From Carettochelys insculpta (taxonomy: Eukaryota; Chordata; Testudines; Carettochelyidae): a stretch of 64,000 bases of DNA. A program made the position numbers and the translations under genes. The notes under the pieces are model-generated. The model had not been told where the DNA came from. It worked only from the letters and a program-made list of their open reading frames with translations, and did no database searches. Positions 48,085 through 57,569 of the stretch are shown one piece after another. The first letter of the stretch is position 1, and the number at the start of each line of letters is the position of its first letter. The stretch lies in the NCBI RefSeq assembly GCF_033958435.1, contig NC_134150.1, positions 34,715,501 to 34,779,500 on the forward strand, given 5' to 3'.

Positions 48085-48447
48085 AACAGACTCAATATTT
48101 AAGGCACAGAGAACCAAAAACAGTAAGCAAGGAGGACAAATCAGAAAAAGATAATCAGGGTGAGCAAATCAGAGAGCAGAGGGGTGGGGGGAAGGTCAGG
48201 AATTAGACTGAGCCAAGTATGCAGACAAGCCCCTATAGTGACTCAGAAAGTTCCCATTTAAACCTTAAATCGTGATGGGAACTTTCTGAGTCACTATAGG
48301 GGCTTGTCTGCATACTTGGCTCAGTCTAATTCCTGACCTTCCCCCCACCCCTCTGCTCTCTGATTTGCTCACCCTGATTATCTTTTTCTGATTTGTCCTC
48401 CTTGCTTACTGTTTTTGGTTCTCTGTGCCTTAAATATTGAGTCTGTT

Positions 48448-48515
48448 CTGGTCTGGCTATGGTCTGAAGAAGTGGGTCTGTCCCACGAAAGCTCACCTAA
48501 TAAACCATTTTGCTA
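48448..48515 (+). ncRNA. Hammerhead-ribozyme-like motif in the right palindrome arm
   Basis: An exact reverse complement of the motif at 48017-48084, here on the plus strand: CTGAAGA at 48463-48469, GAAA at 48487-48490. It would be antisense to CMC2 transcription. Confidence 0.55.
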
Positions 48516-49533
48516 GTCTTTTAAGTGCTACTTGACTGCTTTTTGTTATGAAGGACCAACCACTGTAGTGTCCGGAAGCCTCAGAGCTTAATACACTAGA
48601 GGTTTCTCAGGCAAAACAGGATTCCATCATAAAATTTTTTTATTAGGTATATTGCTGGGTGCCACTCCCTTTCCAATTTGGGCTTATCACCACACCTCAG
48701 TTTCCCACCTTTCTAGGCTCAAGGGCAATTAGTTAAACATTCTTCCCCTTCTCAGTGTCTACTTTATTAAGCCAAAACAAGAAGAATTTGCTTTACTCAT
48801 CTCTCACATGCTCAGTTCCTCCACTGAATCGCACTTGTCAGTTCCTTTACCCTATCCAGAACCTCCACAGTCCTTCCAGCTGTACTAGTAATGTTAAACT
48901 CCAGGGTTTAAGAGAATTAAATGCTTGCTTTTGTTCACTCTTGCCCCTCTCCCCCTTCTTTGATCAACCCTAAGCCCTCACAGCAGGTAAATTTAGCAGA
49001 AATCCCCTCTTCCCAAAGATAGCTATTAGCTTGGGGCGGTCGGGCAGGCAAGGGCTTTCCTCCCAGCTGAGTTGTTCTGTTCCATTTGGACAGTTTTGTC
49101 CGAAGGGGGAAGCGGGGGGGGAGGAAATTCCTGTATCTGCCTGAAATAGCCACTGCTAACCTGGGACCTGCAAAGTCTGCTCTTCAGACAGCAGAAAAAT
49201 CTCTCTCCACATTTTCATCTGCAGCAGCTGTATTGAAAGTGAATATGGCTGTGGGGGCTGCTGCAAAAGCCTCAGCTCTGTGTATGAAAATCCAAGAGAG
49301 CGTGCACGAAGTGCTGAACCAGTTTGGAAGACAATTAACACTTAATTGTCTTCAGACCTAGCTAAGTACTTGTAAATCCTTCCTTGCATTTTCTTGTACA
49401 GAACTACCACAGACTCTTTATACAAGCTCCAGGAGGCAGAGAGCAGGGCTGAGCTGAGCTCCCTTCCTGCCAATGAATATCGGCTTGTGTGCCACTCTTG
49501 GCACATGCCAGGGGTTGCTGACCCCTGATCTAG

Positions 49534-49716
49534 TTTTTCCCCAACGTGTGATATGCGTACCACCCGTGGTACACAAAAGGATTCCCGGGGTGCACAACAG
49601 AAAATAAATTATGAAAAGTCAGGAGATAAACACTGGGACAGCACTGGGAGAGCGGGTATGCTGATAAGACTTAAGTTCTGAAAGGGGTATGCAAATGTTT
49701 TAAGTTTGGGAAATGC
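49534..49716. mobile_element. Short hAT-like MITE inside a CR1 copy
   Basis: Flanked by an 8-bp direct repeat, TGATCTAG, at 49526-49533 and 49717-49724, the size typical of hAT. The ends, TTTTTCCCCAACGTGTG and AAGTTTGGGAAATGC, are imperfect inverted repeats of the TTTCCCAAACT type. No transposase. The preceding AGGGGTTGCTGACCCCTG (about 49510-49527) looks like the end of another hAT-like element. Confidence 0.7.
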
Positions 49717-49724
49717 TGATCTAG

Positions 49725-50225
49725 ACCCATCCCTGACAGGTGTTGGTCTAACTTGCTCTTTGAAATCTCCAAAGCTGGAGATTCCACAACCCTGGGCAAT
49801 TTATTCAAGTGATCAACTACCCTGACAGCTGGGAAGCTTCTTCTAGTGTGCAACCTAAGCCACTCTCCCTTAATTTAGGCCATCGCTTCTTGGCCAAGCC
49901 TCAAAGCTTAAGCAGAACAATTAGTCTCTCATCTCCTTGTTACAATCTTTTATGCACTTGAAAACTGTTATCATGCCATCTTGTCTTCTGTTCTCAGGGC
50001 TGAACAAACACATTTTTTTTTCCAATCTTTCCTACAGGTCACGTTCTCTAGACCTTTAATAATTTTTCCTCTTCTCTGTACTTTAAGTTTATCCACCTCT
50101 TTCCTGAAATGTGGCATGCATAAATAGGCCCAGTACTACAGTTGAGGCCTACTCAGCACAGAGAACAGCATAATAATTGGTGTCTTGCATACAACACTAC
50201 CGCTAATGCATCCCAGAATCACACC
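49725..50225 (-). mobile_element. CR1 LINE 3' region (antisense)
   Basis: Complement of CR1: CCATCCCTGACAGGTGTTGG, GGAGATTCCACAACC, ACGTTCTCTAGACCTTTAA and TGCATCCCAGAATCAC in the expected order. The minus strand encodes remnants of the ORF2 tail (VRVVDHLNKLPRVVESPALE). Old, with several shifts. Confidence 0.88.
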
Positions 50226-50327
50226 AAAAAACTCTCAGTAACGCTGACCAGAAAACACTACCTGTCCTGTCCTATTGAATTTTTCTGCCAATATTGCTGA
50301 TGCTTCACTCACTCAACCCAGAGTGGA

Positions 50328-50425
50328 GCTTTTTATTTGTCCCGCAGAAGCTCATTACCTAATAAATCATTTTGTTAGTCTTTAAAAAGTGCTACATGAC
50401 TGCTGTTTTGTTTTGCTTTGCCTTA
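50328..50425 (+). repeat. Penelope-like tail fragment, family B
   Basis: Sense tail: GTCCCGCAGAAGCTCATTAC, CTAATAAATCATTTTGTTAG, CTACATGACTGC, ending in a TGTTTTG-like run. The CUGANGA part is missing and the GAAA box is worn to CAGAA, so it is a truncated dead copy. Confidence 0.75.
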
Positions 50426-52162
50426 TTCACAACCACTTATCTGTTCACACAGAACCTGAACAGGATTGTTCCTTCAACAACAGATTTTAAATGATAGTGA
50501 AATGGTGCCAAGCTCATATCTGACACACCAACATATTCAAGACCATTACATATATTTTATTTCCACAAGTTGCCCTTCCTAACTTACTTGAGAAAGGGAG
50601 AAGTTCTGTAATACAGCATTATTGTTTTTACCTTTTTGCAAGAAAGAAAGAGAAGTCTTCAGCTCCTCATGGAATATCCATTAATTCTATTTTGCAAAAG
50701 AATATCAAATTCAAAAACCACTCCAAATATATTTGTTTAAGAATTCCTATTATTAATAACAATTTAAAATCACAAGAGAGAGACTAGCCTCAATAGCAAC
50801 AATCCGAATAAGCTCGTAAATGCCTCCCTGTAAAAAGTTTTCTTTATTCTCCGAGGTTGCCAAGAAATTAATTATATCTATTCAGTTTAACAAAACAAGT
50901 ATTGAAACAATAAGATACCAGTGGGAGTCGGAGGGCAGGGTTCTGATGTTTGGACTTGTAGTAACAAACAGGAGGATTTGTAGTCCCCAAATATTGGGCC
51001 AAGTAACCAATCACGCTGCCACCTACTACCCTCTCCCTGCTAGGGTAGAGGGAAGAAACAAGATAGTAGGCTGAATCTACATCTTCATCTGGTCCCAGAC
51101 CACATCATGGGACCAGAAGTAATCTGAACTAGGTGTTAGAAGACGACCAGGAGATATATTGCTCCTTCACTTTCCAGACCCAAGCATGGTTTTTAAGAGC
51201 AAAAGGAACCTACAGCACTTCATCCCTTCTTCCCCAGCTCCTTCACAAGACAAAACACAGCTGCATAGGATGAAAGTAGAGGTGCCAGCTTTCTGATTTC
51301 CCCAGAGATGCCCAATCCCCACTCCACCCCTTCTCCCAAGACTCCACTTCTCCCCCTCCCTTCCAGCACCTCTTGTACATCATTAAACAGTTATCCCCAG
51401 CAGGCAGGAGGTTCTGGGGAGAAGGGAAGGAACTGATCTGCTGGGCCCTCTAGGTAGTGGGAATCACCGAGATAGGGAGAGGATGACCGGTGGGTGCTGA
51501 GCACTCACTATTTTTCTGCCATTGATGTTCCAGCCCTGGAGCACTCAAATAGCAATTACAGATGGAAGTTCCTTAATCACAGAGATTACTTTGCAGTTCT
51601 CAGCAAACAGTTTACTATTTAGCAAGTCTTATTTCATTACGGTGGCTGCTAGGCAGACAAGCAACAAGAAGGAGAAGGCCACAAGTATGTTTGATACTCC
51701 TGTACTTGGGTGACCTACTTGCTACTGGCTGACAAATATAACATTAGCAGGGAAACAGGGGGAAAAAAAACTGTGTAAACCATTAAAAAGATCAATTCAA
51801 GACATACTGTTTAAAAAGATACCCTAAAAATCTTGTATTTAAACAAGTCAGTTTCAAAAACTCAAATTACTGGCATCCATTGTCTTTAATCAAAAGAGTA
51901 GAAACTCCCTGTGATACCTAAATAAAATATTTATTACTCCCCCAGTGTGGTAATTCCCATTAATATTTAAAGGAAAACACAGTTAAAATATTTTATTGAA
52001 GCATTATTGTTAAAAATACTTAAATGTTAAGTACTATTTTTAGTATCACTGATACTGTTCAACTATTGTCTATTGACTAATCTATTTTCATTGTCCAATG
52101 TCAACAAGATGCACTTTGTTCCAATAAGGAACAATGTCGCATATTTGGATAGAAGACAACGT

Positions 52163-52465
52163 GGCTATGTCTAGACTTGAAGGCTTTTGTTAACAAAACT
52201 TCTTTTGATGGAAGTTTTGTCAACAGAGTGAATGTCCAGACAGCCGATCTCTCAGAAGAGATCTACCGGTCGAGAGCATTCTGTCAACATCCCTGTACAC
52301 CTCGTTCCATGAGGAAGAAGAGATGTCTCAACAGAGGGAGGCCTTCCAATATTTGGCCCCAAGTGGACGAGCTTCTACCAACAGAACAGTCAGCAAAACA
52401 TACGCAAAAGCATTGCACAATTTGCATATCTCTTGCTGACAGTTCCTGGCAATCTAGACATAACC
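52163..52465. repeat. MITE with GGCTATGTCTAGA ends
   Basis: The left end GGCTATGTCTAGACTT and right end ATCTAGACATAACC are inverted repeats. Inside, paired short repeats (TTTTGTTAACAAAAC, GTCAACAGA) are typical of the palindromic MITEs here. No coding capacity; the open frame through it is chance. Confidence 0.65.
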
Positions 52466-53970
52466 TGAAAGAGAATATTCAAATACAGACAAAACTGCTT
52501 TGCTTGATTCCCCTTCCACCTACACACACAATGAAAATAATTAACAGTAATCTTTATGATGCCTTTTGCGATGAAATTCCTGACATTGTCTGTATAAATC
52601 TGTTGTACGTACATACAAAGCAAACAAAACTCTTGTGATAGTTTTCAGCTTTTAGAGATTGAGGAAAGTCAAGGGTGTTTAATTCTGACAGTGATTTATT
52701 TTCACCTCTGGGAAGCCCCTGCATTTATAAAGATTCTAATTTAAACCCTGCCTCCATGTTTTTCATCTAGCATAAGACAAAAACAAGTTTAAACATCTAA
52801 ACTCACCCATAATACGTTATATTTGAGTTCCATGTGTCATTAGATTGGTTGATCACCAATTCTGCTTTTAAACCATTTGCAAAATGCTTTACAAAAAGGA
52901 TAAGGATGCCCACATGGTGGCGTAGTAGCCATGAAAAGGAAGAGATGATGATGACGACTATATTTAGGCAGAGAGTAGCTTACCAAATTGCCTATGGCAA
53001 TTTATTTTTCCCCACTGATAATGTTGTTAGTGAAAACTCAAAAAAAAAAAATAAAATACCCTGACCAATCCGTTTTGCACTTCAATTGAAAAATGAAAAC
53101 TATCTGGCTTTCTAGAACTGTTTTTATTAATGTTAATTAAATATCTTCATATATTATACACAACTCAAAAGCCAAAAAACAAATTTTGGGCATAAACTAC
53201 TCATTCGTATTACTTTACAAACAACTATCATGTGAAGGTGCAAAGTTGCAAATACTATCAACTGTTCATTTTCATACAAATTATGTAAAAAATAGTAACA
53301 ATGGATGTGTGTTTAAAAACTTTGTGTAAGTAACCAGTAATAATGTTTCCATTCTATTATGTCTAGACAACATATTAGGCAAATTAAGAATAATCTCTAT
53401 TTTTCAGCAAGCTTATCCACAAGCAAATCCAACTTTATACTGTATTGAAATTCATCCACGAAAGCTGAGATGGAAACATCTTACAAATTAGGCTAGCACA
53501 GGGTAGACCAAATCCTGGCTCTTGAGCTGCATAATGGGCATCAGGATAGTGCATGGAGGAAACAGGGATGCCTAGCACTGAGAGAGGCATGGGGAATTGG
53601 GTTAGAGCAGGAAAGCTGGGAGTGCTTGGCTCTGGAGCAATGGAGGGAGGCTGGGGGTGCCTGTCTCTGAGGGAAGGGGAGAGCACTGAGCCACACATTA
53701 TAAATCTAAATATATAACAGACATCCACATAGATAGAAATAAATATATAATATGTGGCTTTTTACATTCTATCCACAGTTATTTTGGCTTAGTCTCTAAC
53801 TGATTGGCCACAAGTAAGCTAACACATACTAGGGAAGTCCTGGTTTTACTAAACACCACAAGTTTTAAAAAAACAACAGAAGTTCGCTGCTTTATTTACT
53901 ACTATAATAGATTATCAAATCAAACTGCAAGTATATTTTCATTTCATCTGCTGACAGTTGTTTTGCCTGG

Positions 53971-54560
53971 CCTAGGATATTAATGATTAACAGGTAAACC
54001 CCATCCATTCAGAATGAGGCTTACCAGTTCTAGTCAAGTGGTACAAATGGGAGAAGAACCCTCCTACAAACCCCAGGAGGCAGGCAGGTGGTTGCTCCAG
54101 CCCCACAAGTCCTCTAAAAGTGGGGGGATGCTCCAGTGCAGCCAGAGCCAGAACTGCCCCCTTCTGCAGTGGGCTAGGGGCCACTGAGGACGCTGCTCCA
54201 GCCCAGCCAGTCTGGAACATGCCCCCTGCCACAGCCACTGCGTCAGCCAGGCTGGAGTGCCCCTGCTAGACCAGGGCTGCTCCAACCCAGCTGCAGCATC
54301 TCTGCCATAGCACACCATGGACCAGTACTGCTCCAGCCACCGCACAGACAGAGAAGCTCCAGCTGGGCCACAGCAGCCCCAGGCTCTGGCATGCCAGTGG
54401 TTGGGGCACTCCAGCTTACCCCGAAGAGCCTTGATCCCAGGCCCAGCTGAGCTAAAGCAGCCTCTCCAGCTGCCCCACCCCTTTAATTGGTTAACCACTT
54501 AACCAGTAAGTTTACCTACTGTTTAGCCACTTTACCAGGATTTTACATCCCTAGCCTGGC
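53971..54560. repeat. Probable non-autonomous DNA transposon, GC-rich centre
   Basis: The left part has CCTAGGATATTAATG and AACAGGTAAACCCC; the right part has GGTTAACCACTTAACC, TTTACCAGGATTTTACATCC and CTAG. These are loosely inverted. The centre, about 54060-54480, is rich in CTGCTCCAGCC-like repeats. Reading frames in it are low-complexity and not genes. Confidence 0.4.
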
Positions 54561-55667
54561 CATTGTCTACTTATCAAAAGCTACAGAAGACTAGACTTCC
54601 CCCCACCCCTTGAATTACTTCTATAGTTTGATACTAAAGGTGAATCATATTTTGGAAATTAATGTTGTATAAAAAAGGTTGTAACAGCTAGCTCTCTCTC
54701 TTTCTCTGTCTCTAGTCATTCTCATGCACTTTATTTTATAAGACTATTTTCCTCTAATTGTCAAGAAACCCTAATAGATATAAGGACGTTTATTACATTT
54801 ATTGACGTCCATCTTGAGGACATACCATGCCCCAGTAGGAATGCAAGCCATTATAGAACAGAGACCTCAAGGCTGGGTGCAACACAGGAACAGAAACAGA
54901 AGGACAGGTGCACAGAAAAGGAGCCAGGCCAATTTAGGTAAACTCTTCCCATACTTTTTAAGGCTTAAACTCTACCACAGAGTCAAGGGAAATAACACAT
55001 GGACAGTGGAGCAAATCCAAGCCACCAGATGCTTCTAAACAGATCCTCAACAGCTTTTTACTTATGTCACTATTGATATTTCTGTTTGATAGGTGCTTCT
55101 CTGCTGTCTGGGCCTTACCTAAATCCTGACCAAGAAATCTGATTTTTTAGTGGTCGTGGACCCACTATCCCTAATCTACAGCTTCCACATCGTGTGTCAC
55201 CTCGTCACCCTCTCCAGCCGAGTGTAATCATAGCTAGAGAAGTAAGGCAGCTTGGCTTAGCTGCAGGGGCTCCCTCTTCTGTGGAAGGGGCCTGAAGAGA
55301 TTCATGCTCCCCGCTGTTGAGATGGGCTCTCTTTTCTTGCGCGTGCTGGGACACCAGGGGTGTATCCCCGGCGGGGGCCCGGGAGTGGTCACCCCCATTC
55401 GCTCTCTGAGCCCGTGTGCATGCGGGGGGAGGGGTGTGCACGTACTTCTCCCCCATCTGCGGGAGCAGAACTAGAGGAGCGAACACCTCGGTGCTGGGCG
55501 GGGGGATGAGCACCCTGAGTCGGAGGGGAATTAACCATTTTCTGCCCTCAGAGCGGCGGCTCTGCCCTTCCACTTACTCCAGTCCGGGGAGCACACCGCG
55601 TCAACAGCCACAGCAACAGCCGCCCTCTACCTCCGCACTAACAAGTACGTAACCCAGCGGGGAGAGC

Positions 55668-55701
55668 CGCCATGACCCGGAAGGAGATGGGATGGGGCGG
55701 G
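55668..55701. promoter_or_regulatory. YY1-like, ETS/GABP-like and Sp1-like sites
   Basis: CCGGAAG at 55677-55683 fits ETS/GABP, common in promoters of nuclear genes for mitochondrial proteins. The minus strand reads CATGGCGGC at about 55667-55675, a YY1-like core. GGGGCGGG at about 55694-55701 is a GC box. Binding is not shown by sequence alone. Confidence 0.5.
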
Positions 55702-55752
55702 ACCTACCGCCGGACGCTGCCCTCGCACAGCGGGGCAGAAAGGGCATTTGTG

Positions 55753-55788
55753 ATTGGGCCGTTCAAACGGAGGACGCTGGCTGATTGG
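55753..55788. promoter_or_regulatory. Two inverted CCAAT boxes flanking a CHR-like element
   Basis: GATTGG occurs twice, with ATTGG at 55753-55757 and 55784-55788, 31 bp apart. TTCAAA at 55762-55767 is TTTGAA on the other strand, the CHR consensus. NF-Y sites spaced about 31-33 bp with a CHR are typical of G2/M genes controlled by DREAM and MuvB-B-MYB, which fits a centromere gene. The order here, with the CHR between the boxes, is less usual. Confidence 0.55.
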
Positions 55789-55853
55789 GCGCCTAGGGCT
55801 AGCGGGAAAGCTGCCGGTTTGGAGTGCTGAGCCCGAAAGGCTGCGCTGGGGCG

Positions 55854-55894
55854 ATGTCTGCGAGCGGACGGCGCCGACGGGGCGCCCCTGACAG
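55854..55894 (+). other. CENPN: Probable CENPN first exon, 3' part, with upstream ATG
   Basis: The exon ends GACAG|GTAAGC, a strong donor; its 5' end is not fixed. An ATG at 55854 opens a frame of 13 codons that runs to the donor. If spliced to 57389 (TTAAAG acceptor), the frame joins in phase with the main CENPN start and would add MSASGRRRRGAPDSGFT before it. The downstream ATG has the better Kozak context (ACAATGG), so this is more likely 5' UTR. Confidence 0.5.
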
Positions 55895-57388
55895 GTAAGC
55901 GGGCTGGGCCCTGAGGGGATGCTCGAGGGGCGTCAGTGGGATCCGTGCCCACGCGGGGGCTGTGAGTGACGCCCATCTCCCCTAGGGAAGGGCGGGCTGC
56001 AGCGTCTTCCCACGCGCGCCGCTTGACGGGGCCGCAGTGGCGCGGAGAGGCGGCAGGTCCTCGCGGGACCTTCGCAGTACGGCTCCGCCAAGGGAGACGG
56101 GGTCTGGCGTGCGGGTCCGGCTCTACCAAACTTCCGCCCCGGCCGTTTCCCGATCGACACCGCTGCTGCCCGCCTGGTGCTAGCCCGGGGCACGGCAGGC
56201 GGCGAGGAGAGTGGTACATCGGCCTGTGCTATGGCAACCGGGGAGCGGCCCGCTCTGGTGCCGGCGCTGGGCTGTTTCGTGTCCTCTGAAGCAGGGCAAC
56301 CGCTTGGAGGGCTCAGCGGCGGGAGCTCACGAACGTCTGAACAGCCCCGAGACCTCATCACGGAGGCGGCGATAGCCAGTCTCGGAGCAGCGTGGGCGGT
56401 GACTCCCCGAACCTAAGACTGGGGCGTTTTCCATCCTCAGGGTAGCGCAGATGTGCTACTACCTCAAAAGAGCAGCTATTGTAATGTCTACACTGCCGTA
56501 TTTTGTCACCAAAGCAGTGTGAGCGTTCACCTGTCAGCGAGGCTTTTGCCAGGAGAAACACCCATTTTTGGCGACAGAAACTTATGAGAAACTTTTTTTC
56601 TCTTCTCCCTTTGTTGTCCATGGAGAGCCGGTATAAATGCTGTTGTATGTTTTGTGGCCACAACTGGCCTCAGCCAGTATCCCACAGTGCCTGGTGGCTC
56701 TGCTCAGTGTTTTGATCTCTGCATGTGCCTTCCCCCATCAGAGCCCTGGGAAGTATCTGACAGCTGAGTGAGCTGCTCTGTTTGGGGAACAAAGAAAGAA
56801 GAAATCATTCCAAAGCTCTTCAGCTCAGGCAGAGTGCTGCTGGGGGATGGGGAGGGAGAAGAGACAGCTGTGCAGTTTTGACATTCCTAAGCACAGAGAG
56901 GTCCTAGAGCTACTCATGATGCCTCTCACAGCAGCTGAGGATGCTGTAGGAGCAGACAGAGGGAACCCAAGATGTGAAAGAATTAGCTCTGTCTTCCAAC
57001 AGCGCTGTGGGATTGCATTGCTCATGCTGTCAGTGCATTGCTCATGCTGTCAGTGATGATACCCCCAATGTGGACATGATCTGTTGATAGAGGGAGCAAA
57101 TGTGAACACTCTGGCGATTTTTGTTGATTTTTAGGTGTCAACATAAATTTTGTCAATGAAAGTTGGTAGTATAGACGTACCCTAAGAGTCTGAAATAGGG
57201 TGGTTCTTTGTAGAGTCTGTGAGAACCACAAAAACTGTCTCACTGGATACCAATGAGCTACACTGCCTGTCTCTAGCAGTGGCCAACACCGGAGCTTCAG
57301 AAGGAGTTTACAATACAGGCTATTTGGAATTAATCATTCTGTTTTTCCTCATCAGTGGCTTATAACTGTTTAATATTGCTTCTTAAAG
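55895..57388 (+). other. CENPN: CENPN 5' intron
   Basis: It runs from the GTAAGC donor to a CTTCTTAAAG acceptor. The left third is CpG island; 56482-57183 is a MITE. A 20-bp tandem duplication (CTCATGCTGTCAGTG-like) sits at about 57018-57055 within that MITE. Nothing else is evident. Confidence 0.55.
56482..57183. repeat. MITE-like element with GTCTACACTGCC/GGTAGTATAGAC ends
   Basis: The left end TAATGTCTACACTGCC pairs with the right end GGTAGTATAGACGTACCCTA. The inside has TTTTGTCACC and GACAAAAT-type repeats near both ends. About 700 bp, no transposase. It lies in the first CENPN intron, close behind the promoter. Confidence 0.6.
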
Positions 57389-57398
57389 TGGCTTCACA

Positions 57399-57569
57399 AT
57401 GGATGAGACAGTTGCTGAGTATATCAGAAGGACTGTGCTGAAAATCCCTCGCCGTGAAATCATGGAAATGCTAACAACATGGGACTTCCTCTCCAAGACG
57501 CAGCTGCAAACCATAAATGTGCATCAGATAAAGGAAAGAATTTCACAAGAAGTGGTTAATCTTTGTGAG
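57399..57569 (+). CDS. CENPN: CENPN first coding exon
   Basis: CENP-N is a subunit of the constitutive centromere network; with CENP-L it binds CENP-A nucleosomes directly. This exon encodes 57 residues starting MDETVAEYIRRTVLKIPRRE, against MDETVAEFIKRTILKIP in human, and forms most of the N-terminal pyrin-like helical domain. Glu3, Glu7 and Arg11, residues reported to contact the CENP-A L1 loop or nucleosome, are conserved. The exon ends LCE|GTGATA in phase 0, the same place as in human. The ATG has a strong Kozak context and matches the vertebrate start. The gene continues past the right edge of the window, so the protein is partial here. Confidence 0.96.

Larger units (their letters stand above)
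47944..48546 (-). mobile_element. Penelope-like element, family B, as a perfect 272-bp palindrome
   Basis: Arms at 47985-48256 and 48276-48547 have equal length and show no mismatch by eye; the spacer of 19 nt is TTTAAACCTTAAATCGTGA. The flanking 12-bp target site duplication, TATGAAGGACCA, lies at 47932-47943 and 48547-48558, so the whole palindrome entered in one event. The left end carries the complete element terminus (GTAACAAAGAGGAAGCC); the right end is truncated at AACAAAAAGCAGTC (read as complement). No coding part. Confidence 0.92.
31461..55640 (-). other. CMC2: CMC2 5' intron (inferred), repeat-rich
   Basis: About 24 kb separate the first coding exon from the CpG island. The stretch is filled with insertions listed separately: a MITE, CR1, four PLE copies, one RTE-like LINE, palindromic and TIR elements, and a hAT-like MITE. 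I see nothing to name in about 33120-35330, 43720-45790, 46960-47930, 48560-49520, 50430-52150 and 52470-53960 beyond A runs (43588-43604, 45491-45510). Confidence 0.6.
55330..56420. promoter_or_regulatory. CpG island and bidirectional promoter of CMC2 and CENPN
   Basis: CpG dinucleotides are dense across this stretch and rare elsewhere in the window. It lies between CMC2 (minus) and CENPN (plus), which are head to head here as in mammals. A GTAAGC donor at 55895 marks the end of a probable CENPN first exon, so the CENPN start site lies upstream of that. The CMC2 non-coding first exon should be near 55600-55700 on the minus strand, but I cannot fix it. The overlapping long open frames on the minus strand are GC-rich artefacts. 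Confidence 0.85.

Noticed and set aside
28906..48546. The repeated AGACTAACA...GTAGC tails as tRNA-derived SINEs
   Set aside because: They have no tRNA-like A and B boxes. The 42457 copy shows the tail attached to a GIY-YIG coding region, so they are Penelope-like 3' ends.
47985..48547. The palindrome as an assembly fold-back artefact
   Set aside because: A 12-bp target duplication sits outside the whole unit and one end is truncated while the other is complete, which fold-back of a read would not produce. It still needs long-read confirmation.
55704..56361. Two long overlapping open frames on the minus strand (171 and 142 codons)
   Set aside because: They lie in the CpG island, have a proline/arginine-rich composition typical of GC-rich DNA, and show no family resemblance or splice context.
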